A DNA stretch of 64,000 bases. Source: Polydactylus sextarius (taxonomy: Eukaryota > Chordata > Actinopteri > Polynemidae). The stretch lies in NCBI GenBank assembly GCA_016801845.1, contig CM028920.1, positions 8,283,501-8,347,500 on the forward strand. Reading direction: 5' to 3'. The first letter of the stretch is position 1. Every line of letters begins with the position of its first letter. This document shows positions 1-10,700 of the stretch, piece after piece. The notes below the pieces were generated by a model. It made no database searches, was not told the DNA's origin, and worked only from the letters and a program-made list of their open reading frames with translations. The position numbers and the translations under genes were made by a program.

Positions 1-1912
1 GCTGAACAGGAAGAAGATGAAGAAGTAGAAGAAGATGAGGAGGATGAGGGTTAGTTTGTCTTGTGTGTGTGTGAGTGAGTGAGTGATATACAGATGAGGA
101 GAGTAAAACATGTTTTGTTTTCTAAACTCCAGGGTTCCCTTGCAAGACTCCAGCATTTGTCATAGAGAAAGCCAACTTTTTGAAGACTGATCACCTCGCC
201 TCACCTACTGTTTTTAAGGACACTAAAGCCAGGTAAGTTACACTTTCTTCTACAAGAATAATTAGACTTTTTGTTGCTAAAAACCGGTTGATTACAAAAA
301 ATATTGCTTGTTTGCTGACACAGTAAGCTCCATTTGAATATGCTGATTTTATTTACCCTTGTTTCTTTATGTTACTGACAAGTCCTTCTTATGTCCGTTG
401 TACCTTCAGTGCTGCAAATGAAGCTTTACCTGAGGCTAAGTCTAAGCAGGTGCCACAGAAGAAGAGGCAGAGGAAGCCAGCTCAGAAAGAAGCAAGCCTT
501 CCTAAGAACTACGTCATGGGCGTGTTCAAGCACTTTGCGAAAACGAAGGTCTCTGCCGACGTTTACCCCATCCTAAAACAAGTGTGAGTAAAAATGTCTG
601 TGGAGTTTTAAGTGCGTTGGAGGAAGTTGAGTCCTACGTGGACTGTGAGATGGTGTTTATATTCAGTTAGCTGAAAAGCAGTGAAGTGTCTTTATCTTTG
701 TAATTTAGTGAAGTCCCTGTTGAGATACATGATAACTGCTGCATACTGAATTAACAGAATGGATAAATTCTTTGACCGGATGGTGGACGACTTGGAGACA
801 TATGCAGATCATGCAAAGAGAAAAACCATAGAGGTTGAGGACGCTGAACTTCTGTTGCAAAGGTCAGTTGTGTGTTCAAGTGAGCATGTGTGTGTTGTTT
901 TAGGACAAGAAAAGAATTGTCTGAAATGTAACTTAACTTTAAAAGTAATCAAAGAAAAAACAAAGGTGAACATTGAATCAAATCTATTTCAGTTTCACTT
1001 CATATTGACTTTCCTTTTAGGGTTAGATCAAATGATAATAATCCAAATAATACTGATAAACACAACACTGGTGTAGTGTCATTTAAATGACATGGCAAGT
1101 ATATAAACACAAACATGTAGAAGACACAGGGCCACACATTTGTTCTTGTGTTTCTGGCAACAAGATGAAATCCAACATCAACTCCCTCTTCTCTTGAGAA
1201 ACATAAACGGTTGTTTAGCTGTTAAATGCTCCACTACTTTCACCAGTTAGTCACTGACAGCTGCTCGGTGCTGGTGAGTGTAGAGCTGCTTACTGTGTCT
1301 GGTGTCAGCACTGATGAGAAAAACAAAACAAAAAGTTTGAGCTTAAAGAAACTACAAAGCTTCGTAGCGGAGGGGTAATTTAGAGGCTGTGATAAAACAT
1401 TGATGTTATATAATAATGTTGATGCGAAACACTGACAAAACATTGACCAGCTTCAAAATAAAATGCTGATTTTAAAAAGGTGTATAAAAAAACTTCAGGA
1501 CCTTAGTCCTGAGACTAAAACAAACACACAAGATGAAGAAATGAATATCTTAGCAGAGCAGGTAGTAGGTATTGACAAAAAAATCACTGCTACCCAGGAT
1601 TATACTGAACACTAGATGGCGATCTTGAGCTTCATGTTTAATCTAAAGAGGAGGATGAGACAGAGAAGTCTGTATAAAGAAGGAACCTTTCATACTGAAA
1701 TCTTTAAAAACACTGTTTATAACACTACATCTATTTTCTTCCATTTAACTTGTTTTTTGCTCTGTTGTTTCGTCTCCTGCAGGCAGGGTCATGTGAACGA
1801 CAAGGTGCCGGTCGAAGTGCTTATTGAAAAATATCTTCGCATGGATCAGCGCAAGCTGCTGATCCCAATCGCAACCAGCGGAAACGTTGTTTTTCCTAAA
1901 AAGCGGAGGTGA
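1..1912 (+). CDS. cenpt: Centromere protein T, C-terminal part (5' truncated by window edge)
   Basis: CENP-T is a histone-fold protein of the constitutive centromere-associated network. It pairs with CENP-W on centromeric DNA in the nucleus and links chromatin to the outer kinetochore. Five exons join in frame with GT-AG borders: 1-49, 133-232, 410-583, 758-862 and 1783-1912 (TGA at 1910), giving the last 185 residues. The first exon is almost purely acidic (Glu/Asp run). The third has a basic stretch (KKRQRKPAQK), then the histone-fold start (LPKNYVMGVFKHFAKTKVSA). The fourth carries the second helix (FFDRMVDDLETYADHAKRKT) and the fifth ends the fold (RKLLIPIATSGN), closely matching the C-terminus of vertebrate CENP-T. 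The N-terminal microtubule-side region lies outside the window. Identification is by remembered family motifs, not a search. Confidence 0.88.
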
Positions 1913-2294
1913 ATGATGTATCCACAGCTTCGTGCTCTGATTCTGTTTTTTATCTCTTTGACTGCTACATATTTTTCTTGCAGTGCATCTGATTTATCCT
2001 TAGTTGCAATGCTGTTAATCACAGCACGGAGGTTTCTGTAAATTTGTAAATAAGTCAACTTATTCTTTTCTGATAATTCAGTTTTGTATGTGACGTCTAT
2101 GTTTTTCTTTCTGCCGTTCTTATTTCTTATCCTGCATTATAATGTGTGAGGGTCACGAATGTAAAACATAAGTTAACAAGCATTTTGCATATATCACTTA
2201 AGATCAATTTGTCATCTTTCTTCATGTTTCTTTTTGTGTTTATACTATTTCTTCTGACAATAAGAACAAAGACTTTGCACAGACGTCTTGAGTT

Positions 2295-2312
2295 AATAAA
2301 TGCTGAAATAAA
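2295..2312 (+). terminator. cenpt polyadenylation signals
   Basis: Two AATAAA hexamers at 2295-2300 and 2307-2312 lie about 390 bases after the cenpt stop, so the 3' UTR probably ends near 2330. No other coding signal follows on this strand until the spop promoter region. Confidence 0.6.
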
Positions 2313-2339
2313 ATTCCCCACACAGGATTTCATGTTTGA

Positions 2340-3380
2340 TTTGTAGCCATTAACAAGCAGATGTCTTTAACTAACATTCGTGATAGTTGTAGGACGTACG
2401 GATGCATTTAAATTGTATGTTTCCAGACCGACCATATAAAAGCTGCTGCTGTTTTCTGAGAATAGAAAAGATGTTTTTGCAGATGGAAAGTCCTGAGTAG
2501 GTCATCTTGTCCAGTGCGTCACCCGATTCCACTAGATGGAGTAAATTCATTACATCTAAGATGTGACTTCATGAGTATCAGAGGATGAATATGTATTAAA
2601 AACACACTCAAGGTGAGCTGGTGGATCCGGAGATTAATTCCATTCACATCTTAATTAAATTCAACCTTTAACGGCCGATACCCGTTAATCGTGGCTCTCT
2701 CTGTTAATAATCTTGCCATGAGGCAATAGATCATCTACTCTGCTGATTAAACTAAGATAAATTAGTTTTTCACTGGTGCCAAAATTAAATGGAGTGGTGC
2801 ATCTGAATGTATGAGAATGATGTATAACATCACACACAACAGCTCTAACTAGTTATTAATTTTCACCTCTTACAAACAGGTAATTAACAAATATTTGTAT
2901 TTAAATTGCAGTATTATCCATGTAAGCTACGCTATTCAAGGTTAGACAGAAAATATTGAAAACGAATACACTGGTTTTGAGCAGCAATAAGCAAATATTA
3001 ATTCACTGACCACATCTACTCCTCTAACAAACTGTTGCCCCTCAACAAAAGCTGTTTCTGCATTTAAACTGTCACATCATTTATCATAAATTTACTTTAA
3101 CAGACTTTATAATCTTGTGTTTCTTCCATTAAGTATCTACCTTAGAAGTGCAACATCTAATTTTTTCTTATTTCCTAAATTAACCCACTCATGATGACAT
3201 GCTCTTTTAAAGAAATACCATATCATTTGGACACTATAATTACTATTTTTATAAAGAATAAAAAGAAACTTTTTTTCTTTGGATGAATATTACATATGAT
3301 CCAGGTCATTTGGACTCAACTCCAAAGATTAATTTAGACAAACTACTCGAAAATAAAATAAAACAATTAAATAATTTGCT
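2340..3380. other. Intergenic, cenpt to spop
   Basis: AT-rich sequence between the cenpt polyadenylation site and the presumed spop promoter. I see no exon, RNA gene or clear repeat here. Confidence 0.5.
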
Positions 3381-3399
3381 TAATTTCCGACCCTTAAAC

Positions 3400-3562
3400 G
3401 GAGCGTTTTATAATGTTGAGGTCACTCCAATCCACCAGGAGGTGCTGTTTGCTTCTCTACATACTCTACCTCTCTGTGTCAGTTACACAGACAGCTAGCC
3501 TGCTAGCTAACAACAACACAAAATCCCGGTCAACTAGCGTTACAATTTAATCCAACACAAAG
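3400..3562 (+). promoter_or_regulatory. Candidate spop promoter and non-coding first exon
   Basis: A strong donor (AAAG|GTGAGT) follows position 3562. The flanking 500 bases are less AT-rich, with several CpGs, and carry clustered GCTAGC and GTTAGC words (about 3494-3510, 3698, 3731, 3745, 3927), which I associate with teleost transcription start regions. The spop start codon at 14402 sits near the 5' edge of its exon with no promoter-like sequence just upstream, so a remote non-coding first exon is expected, as in mammals. The exact transcription start is not determined. Confidence 0.45.
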
Positions 3563-5474
3563 GTGAGTCCGTCGATAAATACAACGTAAAGCTGAATTAT
3601 AAAACCAAAAGGCTTGAATTCACACGATAAAGGCTTTCGTGTTGTATATTGACCGGCAGTTATGCGGCATTTTCACCGACCTTTTTGTTTGGCTTAGGTT
3701 AGCAGCTACAGGAATAGGGCTAAATGGCCAGCTAGCTCGACCGTGTTAGCTTGTGTGCTACCGTTAGATTGTCTGGATTATTTGACTGTAGGTTTTATAT
3801 GTTTAACGGGATCAATCTCTGGTATCGATGTATGTGTTTTTCATCTATAAGTACACGCGTGTTTACGCGTGGGTAAAGCGGAGAGTTAATGGAAAATAAT
3901 ATACCACGGTGTCGATTATATGCATCGTTAGCAGGTTAACTACCTGCAACTGTTTCAGCCTATTTTCACAACAAAGTCTGTGTTTCTGTCATCAACATCT
4001 CATCAGCAATAACAAATTTAAGCAGATTAACTAAATTGGAAGACACTGAATAAAGCTACGTTTAAACTTTGATTGAAAATGGTGACGGATTTATTTATTT
4101 TTATGGTTTAATAAATGTCAAGAATAAGATGATATATGTCCTGGGCCTTCATCATGTGTTATCATTAGAGAAACTTCATGGATCATTTAATATAGTAGTT
4201 GTTTTTATAGTCATAATTTATTTCCTGAGAGGATGGTGGTTAACCAAGCTACTGAAAAACCAGTTACCAGACATGCAGTTGTTTACACTTTGCCTTGGTC
4301 TTAAGGGGATGTGGCCCTGAGGGAGGTGAACATTGTGTTTGTCAGGTTTAATATATAATAGATCTAAAACCACAGCAATGATTGTTATTTATTATTACTG
4401 ATAGGACGGGTTTGTATGTGTCATGTATCCTTACAACACAAACACTAGTATGTTAGTTTTGTTCTAGCCAGAAACTTTTGTTTGTGAGAATGAGGTCTAT
4501 AGAAATGTCGTCATTCATAATGTTTACATAGCCTAGTGGTTGCATGAAATAAGCTCAGTAATTAAGGTGTTTAAGGAAAAATTCAAAGGAAACCATGTGT
4601 ATGCTTTCATTTGGATGTTGTGTATATACTTGAAATAATTGAGAGCAGCATTAACGGACGTCCAGGGAACTGACATGTATTATCTGCAAGTTAGGACCAG
4701 CTAGTAACAGTCTGTTTAGTTTAGTTTTCCCCATTTTTGCCATTTCAGAGCAGATTTGAAATGACCTCTAATTGAAGTTTTCCCAGGTTTGTTTTTCCCT
4801 ACATATACTGAGTTTCCATTTCTCATTTCAGGCATGTTTATGTTTTTAACAAGTTTTTAGTGACATGTGAATGTTTCTATCTTGCTGTATTGTTGGTGAC
4901 TTACTTTTTTTTTAATCCCTAAAATTATCGCTTTTTATACACTTTACTCTTTTTATGAACGTACTCTTCGGGTTACGCTGGGATGCTATGATTGCTGGTT
5001 GATATGATCATAATGTCATCTGTTATTTGACTGTTTACAATTTAGCAAATGAATCCAATCATTAACAACACACTGTTTATGTGTACAAACAAAAACTTAT
5101 AGATTGTGATTATAACTTGTAATAAGACCTGTAGGGTTTTAGTGAAATCATTAAAAGGTTTTTTGTAAATATAGTTTATAGTTATTGGTGGTTAGCCTAT
5201 CTGGTATGTTGGCTCTCTTTGGTTGGATCTGGATGTCAGATTTTGTGCAGTAATAAGACTTTATTCTCTTAGCTCTGACAGTGGTATGAACAGTATCAGG
5301 CGAACTCTAGTAAATGCAAGTATAAACATTCCTGTGGTTGCGCTGTGTGCTAGAGAGCTGAGTGATGATACATTTTTGGCACTGTGATAATGATATTATG
5401 GAGACAAAAAAAACACTTTCTTTGCTGATCATAACACGTCTTGCTTTGTTTCAATATTACAAATGGTTCAGTTG

Positions 5475-5503
5475 CTGCATACTTCACACATTGAAGTATG
5501 CAG
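5475..5503. repeat. Perfect 12-bp inverted repeat with 5-base loop
   Basis: CTGCATACTTCA at 5475-5486 and its exact reverse complement at 5492-5503 flank a five-base loop. It could form a hairpin or be a dyad protein site. Nothing else around it suggests a structural RNA gene. Confidence 0.6.
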
Positions 5504-5944
5504 GTTTTAGATTCTGTGTAACCAGACTAGGTCTAGGTCTAGCATGTCTGGACTGTTTGTGAAAGTTGAGGAGACTTTTATTGTACTACTAGCACAACTT
5601 ACAAAAACATGAAAAATATTACTTTGTACTGCAAATTAGTATAAAGTTATATCAATCATTTAGTATCTGCTGGTTTTCTCCATCTGCGCTTATATATACA
5701 ATGTTTGAACTCAGCTAGATTCCCAAGTTGCTGCTCTGAGCTGCAAAAAAATCTTAATTTTCTGCCAAAAAGTCAGCAGCGTGAAAGACGATGGCTGCGT
5801 TTTGACTTTGACTAAATTAACATGATCACTGAGGAGAAAGTGTAAAAGTTACAAAAACATCTTTGCACATCTTTTCTCTGTCTGGGTCACAGACTGTAAC
5901 TCCACCTCTGAGAGAGCTGCTATTTGCCGCTCTTGAACAGTTTT

Positions 5945-7735
5945 ACTTTGTGTTTATTTTATAAAAACCTCTTTATTCAATAAATAAAAAACATCCCACA
6001 CATAAACAGATCCACATGCATACACATAAAATAGTGTGTGTGTGTGTGTGTACACACCACATGTTCTTAGGAGAGTTCAAATCTCCTGAGATCTTGTGGC
6101 AGCTGAAGTCCAGCTGGATCCTTGACCTGATCAGCTCCACACACACAGGACCAGGAGAGATGGTCTCTCAACCCTCCACCCTCCTCTTTCTGCTCACATA
6201 CACTGCTGTCTTAGCCTGACCCAACACAAAGTTCAGGAGCTGGTTCTTCTTCTTCTGGCGAGAGTATTTAAAACCACAGATAAAAACCCCTTTAGTGAAG
6301 ACCTCAGTAAAAGCAGTAAAAACACTGCAGGAACAGAAACAGTGCAGAGAGTCGGTAACATTCAGAACATCTGTCCTCCGTCGCTCTGTGGAGGATCCTC
6401 CACTGTAAGTCCCCATGTCTCTTAGTCAGAGGAGGTTTATACAGAGACCTCCAGGCTGGTCTTGACCCCCTCAGGTCAAAGTGACGCGTCCAGGGAGTGT
6501 CATTGCGTCGACTCAACTTGTCCCTATTCAATGTTTTTACCATCAGGCAGTAAAAAGTCTTTTCTGAGGCCTCCTGCAGAGAAGCCTGAGGGCAGTGGTC
6601 CAGGTGAGGATCTGCACAGTCCTTCAGGTCTGAGTTCAGCTGGATGAGGGGGAAGGAGTCCTGTTTGTTGGCTGTGGTTTCACCTGAGGAGTAGGTGTCC
6701 AACATCAGGAGCTCGTGTCCACTCAGCCTCTTTCTCCAGTGGTCCAGGAGTCATTTGACCACCCTACTGGACCTCAATCCCACCTTCGAAGCCAGCCCAG
6801 CAGAGTCCTGCAGCCAGGGCCCAGTCAGCTCCACCACCTGGCCCAGAGTAGTGACCCCTGCAGTCTGGAAACATAGAGGGGCCCGCCCACCCCCCCGTGG
6901 AGGACCAGCTCCTGCAGCAACCAGTGTAGAGAGTCTGCCTGCTTCTGTCTCTCCGTTTTAACAGAGTTCCAGACTATAAAAACACTTTTATGGTTTTTAT
7001 AGCATACCCAGGGTGCTAAAATACCCCAGCATGCAACAGGCTAGAGCCCTCCACATGGTGTCCTCTGGTCCACTTAACAGTGTCTGGATACACTGTGGAC
7101 GAACAACAAGACTTTTAGCTCACGGCTCCCCGCCAGCAGCAGCCCTGGGCCAAGTGGCCCGGGATGGTTCTCCATCTGCGGTAGTCCTGGACCGTGCAGC
7201 CCGCGGCAGCTGCTTCATGCCGCCGCTCTCTGGACAGGAGATCAAGTGACCCTCCGCTCTGCAGCCGAAATACTTCATTGCTTCTGATGCTGCAAAAACA
7301 ATATAGTTGTAACCTTCAACTTTAAAGGAGAATGACAGGTTAAGATCACGGCTAGAGTCCTTCAGGATCATATACCTGCGGTGACTCAATACATGTTTTA
7401 TCTTGGCTGATTTACAGCCCAGTGACACCATCTTTATCAGTGAGACTACCCGACCAAACCGGGACAGTTCCTTCTACAGACTTTTATTCTTTATGAACGT
7501 GGGAGCGTTGGAAATGGCCGCCCTGGCTGCCGGGCTAACAAGAGGGAGAACAGGGGTGAAGATGTCCTGAATCACCACCCCTCTCTCCACCACCTCGCTC
7601 ACCTTAGCTGTAGCATCTAAAAGCAGCACAATGGCTCCATTCATTCTCAAGGCCGATTTCAGACACTCATACCCCACCACCTCACCACGGCCAGGCCGGC
7701 CTCCTCCGCACTACACGGTACCGAGGGGACCAGCT
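5945..7735 (-). mobile_element. Broken Tx1/L1-like LINE, antisense in spop intron 1
   Basis: Minus-strand reading gives pieces of both LINE proteins. At about 7730-7120 is the nucleic-acid-binding ORF1, with segments such as ERGVVIQDIFTPVLP and KMVSLGCKSAKIKHVLSHRR and a zinc-knuckle remnant (YFGCRAEGHLISC) whose first cysteine is now tyrosine. An in-frame TAG interrupts it near 7471. At about 6960-6170 is the C-terminal end of ORF2, including RPAWRSLYKPPL, GDLQWRILHRA and QLLNFVLGQAKTAVYVSRK, typical of fish Tx1-like elements. Endonuclease and reverse transcriptase are missing between them, so this is an internally deleted, multiply frameshifted dead copy. An A/T-rich 3' end is near 5945. 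Boundaries are approximate; the right end could extend to about 8050. Confidence 0.7.
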
Positions 7736-10700
7736 TGACGACGTGACGTCGAGTTACCACTTGAAGTCAGCAATCTAAATGAAATTTCTGCCAAAAACCT
7801 CACACGCTTCAATTGCTCTGCTCTCAGCTCCACACACACACTCTGCCATCTCAGAGAGAGAGATGTGGGGGTGGTGTCCCTCTTGTTTGAGGAGACAGTG
7901 ACAATATTATTAAAAGTTTGCTAGATTTGTTGCTGGGTTCCTGTAAAAGCTTCTGAAAGAGTCTGAAAAGTTGGTAAATTTAGCAACAGATGTTCTAAAT
8001 TGCACACAGACACACTAGTATGGCGTAGTAGAAACTTTTTGTGACGATCAATGGAATCTCCCACGCTCACAGTGACATTTGCATTCACAGAGCTGTTAAC
8101 ACTTCTGCTCTGTATCAGCAGATACAGATTGACTGATTGATTTTTACTACTAACATTGGTGTCAGGAAGGAAGAAAAAACATTTGATCTGATGTCAAGAA
8201 AAAAACAAGAAAACAAAAAAACATTACTACTGCTACTTGACAGTTTAGTACATCCAAATTATACTTTCATGTCTGTTTGTTGCAGCTTAAAATACACAAA
8301 ACCAATCATAGTAATAACAGAACATTATATTAAGTGTTGTAATCATTTAAAATGACTTAATAATAATAAGAGTAATTTCTCCACTGCTGAGGTGAAACTA
8401 AAACTTATTTTTCATGAAGGTTTAGTACCTGGTCTACTTGAAGCCTGCAGGGACGTCTGCCCTTGCAGGTCAACATGTCAAGTGCTGGTGTTTTGTGATG
8501 GTGTGAACCAGGTGACTGGAGACATTAGATATGCATTGAGTTACCTCGTCTCCTTAACCTCCAACGCCCGGTGAAGTGAGGAGGGTTTTACTGAGGAGGT
8601 TCAGGCAGGAGGTGAAGCTTGGGTGCTAATGCTTTTTTGCCCTGTCAAATCCCCTCCAGTGTAATTGTGGGTGTGCACAAAGTCAGGGATGAGAGAGAGG
8701 CAAGCTGATCGCTGTAGCAAAATCAATAGTTCATACCTCTCTGAGATTGAGTTTTTAGGAAAGGAAGAGCACCGTGACCAAGGGCAGAATATGAAATCAC
8801 TCCCACAGAGGCCCAACGCGCACCGTGCGATCGATCCCCAGTCCCTGTACCAATTATAGTTTTAAGGTTTGTCTGTGGCTTACTGCAGTCCTCTAATACC
8901 AAAGCTTTGGAAATAGACATTGTGTTCACTGACACTTCGACAAGGGTTGCAATTTTTTCATCCCCCTTGGAAATTGCAGTCTGAAATGCCTCCATACCTC
9001 CAGTCTTTAATTTACAGCAGAGATTGATTTCTCCTCCTTTTTTTGGGTCGGTGGAGCAAAATCTCAAGGGGGAAAAAAAAAAGGATTGTGGTCATAATTG
9101 CCACATTATGTATTACTGCTTCACACCTATACATTCATACATTTTAATAATTTCTCAGGTGTGGAGAATTTGTTTTCTTGAGCTACAGATTGAATTCCCC
9201 GTTCTTTTCCTTATTCATACTTTTCCTGCATCTTGCTTTGCTGCTGTAAATGTAGCTCAGTTGAGTCAGATTAGTGCTCATTTCCCGAGGAACAGGAGGT
9301 ACAGTATTGCCGATCATATAGTAATGACAAATTTAGCAGATTAGAAAAGATTTGCATCGTGTTACTAAACTACTGTAATGTTAATTGTTTGTGCTTGTTG
9401 TGGTAGTTACCAGGGTGATTTGACCACAAATTGTATAGATGGTTTGTCTAGAAAGAAACTTTACTTCTCATGAAAAATTATGATTATAAGGTATGAAAAC
9501 TATTTTCCATCATTAGCTCTCCAGGACGTTAAATTGATGGTTAAATCTTTCGTCTCGTCTTCTTTTTGATTGAATTTTAAATCGTTCCTCATCTTTTTTC
9601 TTTTACCAACCTTTGCAGGTATTTGTTATTGCTCTGATTATAGGACACGGATAATCAATGTTTGTTGGTGATGAGTGTATAGATCGTCTGGTTAAAGTTC
9701 AGCTGACGACAACAAGCGTTTCTAGGCTGTATCTGGCTTTGACCTCTGCTGGTGGAAGTTTGTATTTTTCTTTTGGAAACCGACACGTCTTCAAGAGTTT
9801 GATCGGTTGTTACTCGTTATTGATCTCAAACCGTGTGAGGAGAGAATTCTTGGTTGATTTTGTGTCATCGTATTAACAACAAGTGCAGTTTAATACCACA
9901 GCAAAAGCTCTTGGAGCAGGTACTTTGTCAGTAATACAGCTGAAGAGGAAATGATGTATCTGTTTACACTAAGTACACATGGATACAGTTGAGTTTGTTC
10001 ACGTTTTACAGTTTGCTTTTTATTCACACTGAGGCTAAAATGAAAACTGATCTGCTGATTAAACAAAACAAAACAAACAAAAAAATAAAGGATATGTGAG
10101 CTCTGTTTTTGACGTGTGATCACAGTCAGTGTCAAGTTTTAATGTGACATGTGACATGATCAGTTTATGTTCCAGCCCTGACACAGAACAAAGAGTTCAC
10201 AGTGAGGCTGATATCAGTGTTATAAAAGTGAGCTGAATTACATGCAGCAGGATCCCCGGAGGGTAGGTAGGTAATCTGAATTCAACCTGGCAACGGTGGA
10301 CTCTGTCCCTGCCCATAAAATTACAATATAGAGTCGTAATTACTGCATGTAAATGCATCGTGTGGCTCCTGCAGAAAAACATACACGTCTGGAATAGAAT
10401 CAAAAATGTGGCTCTCGGTTAAAGCTACTAAAAACAACATAAATAGTTTGATTTCATTAAAGTCTTAAAGGTTATACCTTTAAAGTAATGTGTGTGTTTC
10501 ATTGTTAACGTGCCTTTAAACCTTAAAGCACAACAAAGTGTTAGTGTGGCGCAAGTCGTCGTGTTTCAATGCAGCGGGCGTCTTCATCACATCCTGTCCG
10601 AGAATGTGGATTTGGTTTCTCCTTCATACCTCTGTTTGATTTTCTTTTCTCTCCATCTAACCTCTTTTTGTGGCAATTTATGTCATCGAATGGTCCCGCA

